This document shows positions 9,420 through 19,882 of a DNA stretch of 53,858 nt, piece by piece. This DNA comes from Mesostigma viride (Eukaryota > Streptophyta > Mesostigmatophyceae > Mesostigmatales > Mesostigmataceae). The stretch spans positions 1,068,804-1,122,661 of the forward strand of contig RPFO01000389.1 in NCBI GenBank assembly GCA_009746045.1, written 5' to 3'. Numbering within the stretch: the stretch's first letter is position 1; every line of letters starts with the position of its first letter. The position numbers and the translations under genes are program-made. The notes under the pieces are model-generated. The model was not told the origin of the DNA and searched no databases. It was given only the letters and a program-made list of their open reading frames with translations.

Positions 9420-10808
9420 GCTGTATTCCCCTAGGCTGGGGCTGGAGTTGCTGGGGCCGCGGTGGTCGAGGGGGCCGCTTGCCAGGGCTTGTGGCCGACG
9501 TAGATGGCCGCCCCCTTCCAGTACACCGGCTGGCCCGCCTTGGTCTGCCGGAGCTGGAGGTAGGTCGGCCATAGCTACCGTCGCCGTTGTTGCTGTGCCA
9601 GGGTCAAGTCGTCGTCAAGGGTGAAGAGAGTCTTCTCGAGCCGCTTGCGGCGTCTGAGAAAAGAAATCTTGTCCGCCGGGGTCTTAAAGGTGAGAAGGAG
9701 CGGGGGCGGCCCGGCCTTACCCCGCGCGCGGGGAAGGCGGTGGGCGGCCAGCTCGATCTCACCAGTAAGGCCCATGCGATCAAGGATTTCTCTCTCAAAA
9801 GCACGCGCAAGCTTCTCGGAATTCTCACCTTCCTCCATCTTGAGATTCTTGCCAATGACGTTGAGGCTGCGCTTGGCGAGCTCGGCCTCCTCGCGGAGGT
9901 CAAGCGTCTGCCGCTGGAGCTGGGCTGCGACGGCGGAGGTGGTGGAGGTGGTATGTTGCTTAAGCATGTCCGCCCAGGTCGTGATGGGAGGAGCATCGCC
10001 GGCCAGGCCAGCCGGGGCTGGCTTGGCGGCAATGTCCTTCACTGCCTGGGCGGTGAGGCCTGCTGTGTTCTGCAAGACCTCGATAGCGATTGCATTATCC
10101 TTGAGGCGCTGGTCGATGTCGCGGAGCTGGGCGGTGATGGAGTCGGTGGAGGCGGAGGGGGGGGGGGGTGGAGGCGAGGAGGGTGGCGGTGGCGGTGGGG
10201 ATGGTGGGGAGCTCAGCAGCCAGCGTGCCGCCAAGTGCCGCCACATCTGCGGCAAGAGGGGTCACGTGCTGCTCGAAAGCTTCCTTGAGGATGGTGCGGA
10301 TGGAGGCTTCGGAGGGGAAGGGGGGCGGTTTGGGAGCCCAGATCTCGGATTCGGAGCGTCCAACAAGGGAGCAGAGGGCGAAGCGTTGAAGCCTGGGGCG
10401 AGGCATGCGGTGAATGATGGGGAGAGCCTCGGCGGGGTCGACAAGCTTGCCGTCACCAGGCCAGCGGCCACGGTTGTGGGACGTGAGGTACACGCACAGG
10501 GCTAGAAGCGAGGCGTGATTGCCGTAAAACAAGTCTTCCATGAACCAAGTGGGGCTGCGTTGCCAGAAGTCGGAGCTGTTGACGTCAAAGGAGGTCTCTT
10601 CCCAGGGCGGCTCAGCAGAGCGACTGCGCTTGGGTTCAGGCGAGGCAGATGGCGAGGCAAGCCCGGGAGGCTGGGCGAGCACTAGAGCTTGGCTAGTGGC
10701 GCCGCTGCCTTCTGGGCCGGTTGGCGAAGCTGCAGCCGGGGCTGCAGACGTATTTTCATTGCTAAGCGCAGCCGCCAGGCTGCGTTGCGTCGAGAGGCGT
10801 TTGCTCAT
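9420..10808 (-). pseudogene. LINE (L1-like) ORF1 protein, broken copy
   Basis: Two overlapping minus-strand frames make one protein. From an ATG at 10808 (MSKRLSTQRS...), the first frame runs into a run of 12 G/C bases at about 10157-10168; the second continues with a Pro-rich linker, a coiled-coil-like region (about 10115-10060) and an RNA-binding-type fold ending LLTFKTPADKISFLRRRKR ... DDLTLAQQQRR, like the RRM region of L1 ORF1 proteins. A related copy at 46.2 kb reads RRRELLWPTY where this copy has a TAG stop, so the coding end (to about 9420) is cut off by a nonsense codon. ORF1 proteins coat LINE RNA. The homopolymer shift may be real or an assembly error. Confidence 0.6.
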
Positions 10809-12140
10809 CGTATATTGCGTAATAGCGTCGGAAAATTATATCAGCATGTGCGTCTTAGAAAGACGAAGCGATTGTGATATTCACAGCTGAATTCGGCGCT
10901 CAAACGTGAAAGTTATGAGCTCCGACAGCCATGGCTACCTCGTGGCTCGTGGCACGATATATGCACGGCTTGAAACGTATACAGCACCTAAATACTGCAC
11001 AACTGCAACCTGCTATGGCTGACATGCAAGCAACGTCGAGTAGGATGGCGGTCTTAGGGAGGCTGGGCAGAGGTCGGTAGAAAAAGTGGAAAACTCGCAG
11101 AAACTAGGTAGAAACACGATATACTTACGCCTGCAAGCACTATTGAGCCGGTGGCAGAGGCCATTTCCAAGGAAATACAGCATACTATGGCAATAGCCAC
11201 GGTCACGCCTTACGCTATTTGCAGGCACCATCATGCCCGGAGCTACCCAATAAAAGTCTGCACAAATCTCGGTTTAGCCGAGAGTCCGGGCGTTTGGAAT
11301 GAATAAAAATGTGTTAAGCAGTCAAAACACCATGAAAATACCAAGCATGGTGCCGCAGCAGACCCGAGTCTTGCTGTAATAATATGTATGCCAGTTTCTA
11401 GGGTGGGTGAGGACCTGGAAAAATCTATGTTTCCTTTGACCAGTACCTCATCAATCGCGTCGACACCTAATTATCAACCTTTGAACGCATCATCACGGTC
11501 GTGCTACCCAACAGCCACTGAAATTCGTGCGAAAACTGGCGAGATCTACCTGCCGCCATCGCCGTCGTCTTCACCTTGTCCCGCGAAAATGCCTGATTTC
11601 AGTGGTACATATTTGTTTGCAGCTGTCACAAAAAAAATCCAAAAAATACCAGGATTTTTTCTTGAGTTCTACGGGATGTAAGGAGGCTGTCCACCGAGTT
11701 TCAGACCGAAAATATCGCATCTACTGTGTCTGCCACATGTCAGATACATCGCGTTCTCTAACCCTACAACGCGATACATCGCGTTGTAAAAAAACACGGG
11801 TTAATTCATCTGTGCGGCAGAGCCCCACACAGCATTGCGATGCTTTCTGCCTTTGGCATTGTGGCTGGACGATCCATGGCTGGGTGTCCGGGTATGGCGT
11901 AGTTTCCTATTAAATGAAACAACCCAACCCCCCCCTACTCGCCTTGCTGGCCCCCAAGATACAAGCTGCCTTTGATGTCATCAAAGGCAGCTTAGAATGT
12001 CAGCCCAGAATTATTGAAAGCCGCATGCCCCTTCTCAGGGATATGTGCTACATGTACTCCCAACGGAGATATGTTCCGATTTTGATGTCATGACTGCGGC
12101 ATCCAGACATAAGCGCTCAAAATCTCCTACTCAGTCTTCT
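10809..12140. other. Intergenic; no gene recognised
   Basis: No convincing coding frame. Two clear hairpins occur: ACAACGCGAT-AC-ATCGCGTTGT near 11767-11788, and AAGCTGCCTTTGA / TCAAAGGCAGCTT around a 5-base loop at 11963-11993. Confidence 0.4.
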
Positions 12141-12149
12141 GGGCCTCAG

Positions 12150-12606
12150 GCTGAACTCCTATTCGGCCTTCCTGTGGGGCCAGGACACTGTTCTGCCCGT
12201 TCTCACCTCACAAATTACTCGGCCTTGTTGGTGCACCCAACATGCTTTTGTGCCCCAAATCCGCCCTCTTTACCTCAGCCTGGACATTTACTCGGCCTTC
12301 CCTTTAGGCCTAAACCCTGACTCGGCCATCCTGGTTCCCCCCCCCCCAATAGACCCCATGTCTCCTTACTCGGCCTTCTTGGCTCTAGGCTCACCGCCTT
12401 ACTCGGCCATTCCTTTAGGGCCTTAACCTTACTCTGCCATCATGGTGCCCCAAGAAAACTGAAGTCCCGTGTACTCAGCCTTCATGGCCTCAGGCAATAC
12501 CATTCCCTCGGCCCTCTCAGGGCCTTTGGGCCTGAACCCTTCCCTCGGCCTTCTTGGCTTCAGGCTAACCCTTCCCTTGATGCGCAACCCATTTACTCGG
12601 CCTTCT
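12150..12606 (+). repeat. Degenerate repeat array ending at the dehydrogenase stop codon
   Basis: About nine copies of TTACTCGGCCTTC or close variants, spaced about 30-100 bp, linked by variants of TTGGCCTCAGGCT. The last unit (about 12592-12604) coincides with the end of the dehydrogenase gene: read on the minus strand it is GAAGGCCGAGTAA, i.e. Lys-Ala-Glu-stop. The array lies in the gene's 3' flank. Confidence 0.75.
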
Positions 12607-13555
12607 TTGCCTGCGCGAGCCGCTTGAGCAGCCTTGCGCGGATGCCGCGGTGCATATTGAGTATCTTGCTGGACACGAAACCAAGCGGGACCACCGACAT
12701 GAGCGTGAAGACAGCCGCGTGCACCCAGTAGGGGCAGCTGCGCACCTCGCCTACGCGATCCAGGGACAGGCTCGCAAACTTTTCAGCGCTGGGGACGAGC
12801 AGCGAGGCGCGCTTGCGCTTGGACATCTCGCTGACAACAAAGAAAGGGTTGACCGTGCTGACGAGCACGCGGCTCTTCTTGACCTCGGCGGCCAGGGACA
12901 CAGCGAAGGCGTCCAGGTAGGCCTTGGTGCCTGCGTAGACGGAGAGCATCGGGCAGCATATGCGCGAGGCAGAGCTGAGGAAGATCACGATGCCCTTTTT
13001 GCGCTCCATCATGCCGGGGAGGAGGATGCGCGTGATCTTGTTCACGGAGGTGATGTTGATGTTCACCATCCGGTCGACCAGCGCCGGGTCGGTGTCCAGA
13101 AAGTCCGTCGGGAGCTCGACGTTCACGCCCACGTTGTTGACTAGCACGGACGGCTTGAGCGGCGCCAGCGTTGTCGCCAGCTGCTCCCATTCCTTGGGGC
13201 CCGCCGCGCCGAAGTCGAACGGGATTACTTTCGTCTTGATGTTGTATTTCTCGATGGCGCTGGCGACCTCGTCCATCTTTTCCTTGGACCGCGCCATGAG
13301 AACCACGTTCAAGCCTCGCTTGGCCAGCTGTCTGCAATATCCCGCGCCAATACCGTAGCTGGCCCCCGTCACGACTGCCCACTCCCCTTTATGACGCTTG
13401 TAGCTGAATCCGGGCTTCACAAAGGCCCGGAAGCTCCCGCTGAGCACACGGTAAAGGATGCGGAGCAAGGTCACGGCACCTACGGCGGCCAGCAATGCAA
13501 AGACCACCGTATTGGCCTCAAAGATTTGAGGCGGATAGAGGGCGCTTTTCGCCAT
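12593..13555 (-). CDS. Very-long-chain 3-oxoacyl-CoA reductase / 17-beta-hydroxysteroid dehydrogenase 12-type SDR
   Basis: 320 residues, no intron, ATG at 13555. An N-terminal hydrophobic anchor (about 15-38) precedes a Rossmann fold with TGASYGIG (NADPH binding), LVNNVG, the catalytic Ser in FLSSAS and the YAGTK Tyr/Lys pair. A second hydrophobic stretch lies near the C-terminus, and the protein ends KKAE, a dilysine ER-retrieval signal. Length, anchor and motifs match the ER ketoacyl-CoA reductase (KCR/HSD17B12) of fatty-acid elongation, which reduces 3-oxoacyl-CoA to 3-hydroxyacyl-CoA. Steroid substrates cannot be excluded. It is the only intact host-type gene seen. The stop codon lies in a repeat unit. 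Confidence 0.85.
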   Translation of the reverse strand: MAKSALYPPQIFEANTVVFALLAAVGAVTLLRILYRVLSGSFRAFVKPGFSYKRHKGEWAVVTGASYGIGAGYCRQLAKRGLNVVLMARSKEKMDEVASAIEKYNIKTKVIPFDFGAAGPKEWEQLATTLAPLKPSVLVNNVGVNVELPTDFLDTDPALVDRMVNINITSVNKITRILLPGMMERKKGIVIFLSSASRICCPMLSVYAGTKAYLDAFAVSLAAEVKKSRVLVSTVNPFFVVSEMSKRKRASLLVPSAEKFASLSLDRVGEVRSCPYWVHAAVFTLMSVVPLGFVSSKILNMHRGIRARLLKRLAQAKKAE

Positions 13556-13890
13556 CTCTGTGAACAGTCACCTCTTGCTGGTACAACCCGATCCGAGCTA
13601 GTGATTACTTGTGAGGCTGATGGCGCTATTCCGCAACATGCACCCGAACTTCAAAGCTCCTGCACGGCAATCGTGCGCGGAAATTCCCAGCACCGAAATT
13701 TCCCGGAACTTCGCGACTGCACGGTTCACGTCAATCTTGTTATTTCCCACGGCCCTCGGCAACATTGCATGCATACAGGCTGGTTAAGGCAAGAGTGACC
13801 CCCATAGTGTCAGCCAAACTTTCTCGCGAGATTTGATCGAATCTCGAAATTCTGAAAGTACTTTTGGCTTGCAGTTTTTCATGAGCAAGG
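13556..13890. other. 5' flank of dehydrogenase gene; no other gene
   Basis: Probable promoter side of the minus-strand gene. No TATA-like or repeated element stands out. Confidence 0.3.
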
Positions 13891-14092
13891 CAAGGGGGGT
13901 ACTCAAAAACAAGAAAATTTACACGACGCTGAATTCGAGTAGATCTCGCGAAAACAAGCATGTTTGCCACTGGTCGCGACCCCAGGGGGTCTCTAGGTTA
14001 GAAGTTACAGAGCCTCAAAAACCGTTAACTTAAAGGGTGGGTAGGTAGGGCGCCGGGCCGATATGTTTTTTTTACAACAAAACACAAGGGGG

Positions 14093-14807
14093 CACAGGCC
14101 GGATAAATATTTTCCGAAGGTAGCAAAATCCTTTCAAATAGTATTTAAATGCCTCCTCGAGAGGGAGGGCGAGTTTCAAATGTATTTAAATATTTCCACC
14201 ACAAAGCGGGGAGCTTCTAAATATATTTAAATACTTGGGCGAAAAAATTGGAGCACGTCAAATATATTTAAATACTTCCCCTGAAATTTTTGTCGCGGCT
14301 AAATATATTTAAATATTATTTAAATACTTTAGCCAACAGTTCAGCTATAGTTTAGAGATCTTTGCTTACATTTTTTTGGGCCGGGCGCGGCTCATGGGGT
14401 GACGACCTTCGCGTGTACTGAAGCGAGTGGCCGCCAAGCTCGAAAGGGGGGTTGATGGAAAGGTTCCCGATTTTGCGGTTATATATGCATATACTACCCA
14501 AGATATCTAAATATACACCAGGGTATTTACAAATATATGCATTTAAATTTTATTTAAACATATCTAAATATTTTATTCATAACACGGATCCTCGCTAAAT
14601 AAATTTAAATATTTTTCTATCTTGCAAGCGCCCACGTAAATATATTTAAATATTTTTGCGCCACTCGGGATCGTCAACAAATGTATTTAAATACTTTTGC
14701 TGGGTCCGGCAACCCTTTGCAAATGTATTTAGAGGTATAAATATTCAGTATTTATAAACCTTTCTATTTTAAATCCATAAATATCATTTATATTTATCCG
14801 GCCTGTG
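14093..14807. mobile_element. hAT-like non-autonomous element, 715 bp, 8-bp target duplication
   Basis: Terminal inverted repeats CACAGGCCGGATAAATAT on both ends, flanked by CAAGGGGG at 14085-14092 and 14808-14815. An 8-bp duplication is the hallmark of hAT insertions. The inside is AT-rich, with about ten spaced copies of TATTTAAATA-like palindromes. There is no coding frame. Confidence 0.75.
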
Positions 14808-15003
14808 CAAGGGGGGTACTCAAAAACAAGAAAATATACACGGCGCTGAATTCGAGTAGATCTCGCGAAAACAAGCATGTTTGCCACTGGTCGCGACCCC
14901 GGGGGGTCTCTAGGTTAGAAGTTACAGAGCCTCAAAAACCGTTAACTTAAAGGGTAGGTAGGTAGGGTGCCGGGCCGATATGGGTTTTTTACAACAAAAC
15001 ACT

Positions 15004-15957
15004 TGGATTTTTTGCTAGCTCCCTGTATGGTCTGAATTTTGAAACGGTTTGACGGACAAACTGATAGCACTTGGCGAGCTGAACCCAAATCTGCAGTCAA
15101 AATTTTCGCAGGTACCATAGAGGCGGGGGGGTTGCCCGCAAGATGGTGCTGCCCCTAGGCACGGAAGTATGCTGCCGTCTGCCACCACTACAAGGCTTCG
15201 GCTATCCAGCGCCGTGCCGTGCCAGTATCGCGTCGCGCCGGCCAACGACCCATTTCAGATAACCGGAATTTTCCCATACACCAATATGCTCAAACGGTAG
15301 AGCTCGCTGAGACGATCATTTTTGCTCCCTAGGTCGACCCCTCGAACCCATGGGACCTCGGGGTTTTGCTAGGTATGCGCCTACGTGCTATAGGTAGGTA
15401 GGGTGCAAGGGCCACCAACTTTTGGAAAATTTCAGCGTATGTGTCTGATATTTATGTTTTGAGTACCCCCTTGATAAAACACTTGGATTTTCTGCTAGCT
15501 CCTTGTATGGTCGGAATTTTGAAACGGTTTGACGGACAAACTGATAGCACTTGGCGAGCTGAACCCAAATCTGCAGTCAAAATTTTCGCAGGTACCATAG
15601 AGGCGGGGGGGTTGCCCGCAAGATGGTGCTGCCCCTAGGCACGGAAGTATGCTGCCGTCTGCCACCACTACAAGGCTTTGGCTATCCAGCGCCGTGCCGT
15701 GCCAGTATCGCGTCGCGCCGGCCAACGACCCATTTCAGAAAACCGGAATTTTCCCATACACCAATATGCTCAAACGGTACAGTAGAGCTCGCTGAGACGA
15801 TCATTTTTGCTCCCTAGGTCGACCCCTAGAACCCCGGCCATGGGACCTCGGGGTCGGTTTTGCTAGGTATACTGTAGCGCCTACGTGCTAGGTAGGCCGG
15901 GTAGGGTCCAAGGGCCAACTTTTGGAAAATTTCAGCGTATGTGTCTGATATTTATTT
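15004..15957 (+). repeat. Tandem duplication, two units of about 480 bp
   Basis: The unit starting acacttggattttttgct (about 15000) recurs at about 15479 with few differences, mainly small insertions such as gtac and cggcc near the right end. Antisense frames of 76 aa in each copy are near identical only because the DNA is; I do not treat them as genes. Confidence 0.8.
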
Positions 15958-16270
15958 TTTTAGTACCCCCCTTGAGCAATGAAGGGGGCATTTTTGTTGG
16001 TTGTTTGCATTTGGACTGCGTTATCGGGCGATCGATTTGTATGATCGATTTGTATTATGATTATGTATGCCAGGGACCCCACACGAGGGATGCTAGCAAA
16101 AACTAAAAGTGGACCAGTCCGGCCGGCAGCCCGCCGGAGGAATGCGGACGCTACAGGTAGGGTAGCAACAAGTAAAAAGTACAGAGTTGACCAACAGTTT
16201 CACCTTTGCCCGGACTTACAGACTTTTTTTTTGCAAACTTATAGCCCGAGGCCGGGGGCCCGAGATTAAT

Positions 16271-16861
16271 TAAGAGGTACCTTGAAATTAAATAAGCTAG
16301 AGACATGCCTCTATCCAGATATATTTTTGGACGCGAGTTTCGATTGGCGTTATCTTGTAGTATTGGACGACAACATGTCAACTGAAGCCTTTTACAGGTA
16401 TTCATTTCGACTTTTACAGGTAAATAGGTGTACGTTTAGACTTTTACATTTTCACATAGTTGTCAAAAAAGGATCAGTTATATACCCGACTTCTCATCGA
16501 CCGGGTTTTGAAACAACCCACGAACGCCGTAGATGCAGATCCAGCGTCCCGACCACGCGGCGCCAAATAGTCGCCTAGGTTCCTAGCTTTTCTGCGAGCC
16601 ATTTTGCTGTAAGTACAACGTCGTGCCGCGTCGTGTACCCGTGAGATGTACCCGTGAGATGTACCCGTGAGATGCAAAATCCGCTTGCCAGACCGGGATT
16701 CCGGGAAGCGGGAACTCCGTCCAATACCGTCGTGCAGTACCACCAATGCACTACCAATCTATCAATCGTACAATACTACGACTTAACGCCAACAAAAACT
16801 CGCCTCCAAAGCTATATATTCATAGAGGCACGCCTCTTATTTAATTTCAAGGTACCTCTTA
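16271..16861. mobile_element. MITE-like element with 26-bp terminal inverted repeats
   Basis: Left end 16271-16296 and right end 16836-16861 are exact inverse copies (TAAGAGGTACCTTGAAATTA and six more bases); similarity continues inward imperfectly (TGCCTCTAT on both sides). The inside has three tandem copies of a 13-mer (GATGTACCCGTGA) near 16640-16675. No coding frame and no certain target duplication. Confidence 0.6.
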
Positions 16862-17069
16862 TTTAGAGCCTTTCCACATATGGTGACGAATACGCGCGAA
16901 TTAGAAGGACTCGGATTGGTCCAGACCGCAGTTCCAGGCTCGAGGTCTAATTCGGCGCGGCGAATAATCCTATTTATTAATTTAGCAATAGGGGGTCATC
17001 CCGCACCATCCAGGGCATCGCAAATTCCCCGCCAATCCAAAACAACCGGAATCACTAACCACCAATCCC

Positions 17070-17318
17070 AGCGAGCGAGCGAAGCGAGCGAGCGGCCGCT
17101 TCAGCAGCCTGCGCGCAGCGCACAGCTCGCTGCGCTCGCTGTGCGCTGCGTGCGGCGAGCGAGCGAAGGCGAGCGAGCACCGTACGGCGAGCGAGCGAAG
17201 CGAGCGAGCACCATAGTGCGCACCAATCCGCGAGCGAAGCGAGCACCGTACTATTCCAGCGGGCAGCGGGCAGCGTACTGCGCACCAATCCGCCAGCGAA
17301 GCGAGCACCGTACTATTC
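17070..17318. repeat. GAGCGAGCGAAGC-rich low-complexity tract
   Basis: Repeats of GCGAGCGAGCGAAGCGAGC and related G/C words, including two copies of a phrase containing gcgaagcgagcaccgtacta that lead into the heptamer array. Confidence 0.6.
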
Positions 17319-17703
17319 CAGCGGGCAGCGGGCAGCGGGCAGCGGGCAGCGGGCAGCGGGCAGCGGGCAGCGGGCAGCGGGCAGCGGGCAGCGGGCAGCG
17401 GGCAGCGGGCAGCGGGCAGCGGGCAGCGGGCAGCGGGCAGCGGGCAGCGGGCAGCGGGCAGCGGGCAGCGGGCAGCGGGCAGCGGGCAGCGGGCAGCGGG
17501 CATGCAGCGGGCAGCGGGCAGCGGGCAGCGGGCAGCGGGCAGCGGGCAGCGGGCAGCGGGCAGCGGGCAGCGGGCAGCGGGCAGCGGGCATGCAGCGGGC
17601 AGCGGGCAGCGGGCAGCGGGCAGCGGGCAGCGGGCAGCGGGCAGCGGGCAGCGGGCTGCGGGCAACGGGCAGCGGGCTGCGGGCTGCGGGCAGCGGGCAG
17701 CGG
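17319..17703 (+). repeat. Heptamer satellite (GCGGGCA)n, about 55 copies
   Basis: About 385 bp of nearly perfect 7-bp units, interrupted by two or so GGGCATGCAGC variants and with CTGC/CAAC variants at the right end. Since 7 is not a multiple of 3, every frame reads the same heptapeptide cycle, which creates spurious long frames on both strands. Confidence 0.95.
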
Positions 17704-17752
17704 GGCGAAGTACTGCCAAAAAAAGGGACCCTGTTTTGGGCTGGGCGAAGCC

Positions 17753-19882
17753 AGTTAGCAACAAAGCCCAGAGCGTGAGCTCCTGGTCTTTCACGCACAA
17801 CGGGATGAGCCAAAGTTGCAGGCAGCAACCTTTTAACCCGTGCACCAAGTCACGACCACGGTGGTCACTTCCACGTCCAATGTGGGCGCCCACGGTTCGT
17901 GCTTGCCAAGATAGCTGGTCATCCCCCATGACCAAGCTATATCCTTTGCGTTGTTCCTCGTTCCCATCGGCGTGACGAGGTACGTGCAGGCGTGCAAGCA
18001 AATCCCCAATGTCCACTGGCATCAGGGCAGAGCCAGGACGAACTGGATTTGCCTAGACTCTGCAACCTATAGGAAGTACAGGACCTGTCACAAGCCTGCA
18101 AGGTCTAGTATCCTTGATATATATTAAAAATATAATTACTTACAGCAGAGTGAAATCACTCAAACCAAAGCAAACGCCCAGCTATAAACCTATATACAGA
18201 GCCATGTCAAAGCTCTATACTACGATAAGACCAATGGAAACGCCTAACGGGAGGAACCTAATAGCCCTGCTGCACCGCAAAATCAGCCCGCGTACGGCGG
18301 AGCATGATGTCAGCCATGGCCCGAGTCAGCGCCACCGACAAGCGCTGACGCCAATATGACGTCCAGGTCCGCGCCGACCATGGGGCCCGCTGGCCCTCCA
18401 GGTCCAGCCGGTCCTCCCGGAGCCGGCAACACTCCTTGAAGAAGGCGGAGGTCAGGGGCCCCATGGCCCCAAACTCCTCCAGGACAAAGGGCACCACACG
18501 ATGGTGCCCGACGTCGCCGTAGGCCAGGAGCTTGGCCCGCTCCGCCCGGTCCGCCGTGTAACCTGCCGTGAGGGAGGCCCCAGCCACGTGGCTAAGAGCC
18601 AAGGGCCGCGCCACCGAAACGTCAATAAGCAGATGCCGGCCACCCCCCTCAAAGTCCAGCACCACGATGTCAGGCCGGTGGTTGGGGGAATAGAAGGCAG
18701 CGCCATCCGCATCCTCGGACCGGATGTTCGCGTGGGGGAAAACCGACCGGATCATGGCGAGCACCACCGTCAGGAGGACAGTGTGCAAATACAAATACCA
18801 ATTCTGATTCTGTTGGCCCCCCATGCAGACAAGGTAGTGAGTCCCCGTGGGATCCAGCGGCTGCCCACAGCTACCACAAGGCCGCCCGGCCGGAACAAGA
18901 GGCTGCGGGGCAAATAGCTGGTGCCGGAGCGCCACCGAGTAGTGGCTGGGAGCCAAGGCGAATGGGGGGGCCATGGGAAGAGCACGAAGGTACGCCGAGC
19001 CCACACTCCGCAAGGAAAGCGAGAACAGCCACGCACGTCCCTGGGCGTTGAGGTCCGCGAAAAGAGCAATCCAATCAGCCGTGTGCAGAATACCCGCGTA
19101 GGTTTTCTGGTGTTTATCGATGACGCGAGCAGGGAATGCGGCGGGAGATTGAACGGAGGCGACCGAGGGAGTGCCGCGAGGGAGGTGGCGCTGTACCGCC
19201 TGAGCGGCACGGACGGGAGAACAGGCCTGCTGGATCTCAGCATAGGCCTCCTGGATGGCGGTGACGAAGGGCAAAGGGCTGCTGGGGTCCAGGAGGTCAG
19301 GCGCTGCTGTTGCCAAAAGGGGCAGGAGCCGGCAGCTTTCCGCCCACGACTGAGCGACGGAGCCCAAAAATGCTGCTGGGGCCAGCCGGGCGGCACGAGT
19401 CAGACCGCAGCCACCCATCCGTGCAGGCAGGGAGGCAATGCGAATAGCATGTGGCGGGAGGTCGGGGCCCGGGACCAGCTGCGCCAAGGCCGACTGGATG
19501 CGTTCGTCGTGGCCCTCGGCGGCCAGCCGGACCTGAGCCGGAAGAGCGCCCCGGAGCTGTGCCTAGCCCCGGAGCTGTGTCTAGTATCCTTGCAGACCTG
19601 TGCCATGCAGCTCCAGTACCCCACCAGTCACAGGCTGCTGCTCCTCCTGGTCTACGTGGACCACAGTCACGTGATAGTCAGGCTAAGCCTGTGCAGGCAC
19701 GGCCTGCCACGTGTCCTGTCCACTATACCAGAGGACTGCACCCTAGTCGGCCACGGACGGCTAGGACTTCGGGACCTCATATCTTTCTCGTCCCTTGTCT
19801 GTTTCAGGCGATCAGCACGGCGTTGGAAAGGTCTTTCCAAACTGCATCCACTTAGCATATTGGTTGCCCAGAATGCTAACTC
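17753..19882 (-). repeat. Repeat B, copy 1 (split by a LINE fragment)
   Basis: The two pieces 17753-18116 and 19593-19882 together match, in reverse orientation, 30124-30775. Both copies start and end with AGTTAG/CTAACT; the first 20 or so bases of each end are loosely inverse (AGTTAG...CAACCAA). Joined length is about 654 bp against 652 bp in copy 2. I see no transposase; a short frame at 17.8-18.0 kb (MPVDIGDLLARLH...) is kept in copy 2 but is not recognisable. Confidence 0.7.
18117..19578 (-). pseudogene. 5'-truncated non-LTR retrotransposon, C-terminal end of ORF2
   Basis: A minus-strand frame (19487-18258, 409 aa) matches the C-terminal part of LINE polyproteins: a zinc-binding C-x2-C-x9-H-x3-C (CGSCGQ ... 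HYLVC) and RPDIVVLDFEGGGRHLLIDV, which resembles a PD-(D/E)xK restriction-like endonuclease. The reverse transcriptase part is missing, as expected from 5' truncation. An AT-rich tail lies at the 3' end (18117-18140). The insert is flanked by GTCTAGTATCCTTG at 18103-18116 and 19579-19592, a 14-bp duplication typical of target-primed reverse transcription. Repeat B copy 2 has the unoccupied site at about 30412-30426. Confidence 0.75.

Larger units (their letters stand above)
13891..15974. mobile_element. Composite inverted-repeat region (element X)
   Basis: Begins CAAGGGGGGTACTCAAAAAC and ends with the inverse of CAAGGGGGGTACTAAAAAA. Inside are a duplicated 195-bp left segment (13891-14084 and 14808-15003), a hAT-like insertion between those two, and two head-to-tail copies of about 480 bp (15004-15480 and 15481-15957). 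An inverted terminus also occurs at about 15460-15475. No transposase is visible, so this is a non-autonomous element or a tandem array of one. Flanks share GAGCAA, a possible but uncertain target duplication. Confidence 0.5.

Noticed and set aside
9587-10505. Plus-strand frames of 233 and 294 aa
   Set aside because: Antisense to the LINE ORF1, with low-complexity Gly tracts from the G run.
15015-15725. Two near-identical 76-aa minus-strand frames
   Set aside because: They are similar only because the 480-bp DNA is duplicated; no domain and no codon-level conservation pattern is visible.
17319-17703. CRISPR-like array
   Set aside because: Units are 7 bp without spacers, and the window is eukaryotic.
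16880-18022. Long frames with repeated AAGSGQR or LPAARCP peptides on both strands
   Set aside because: A 7-bp satellite is open in every frame; there is no domain and no start context.
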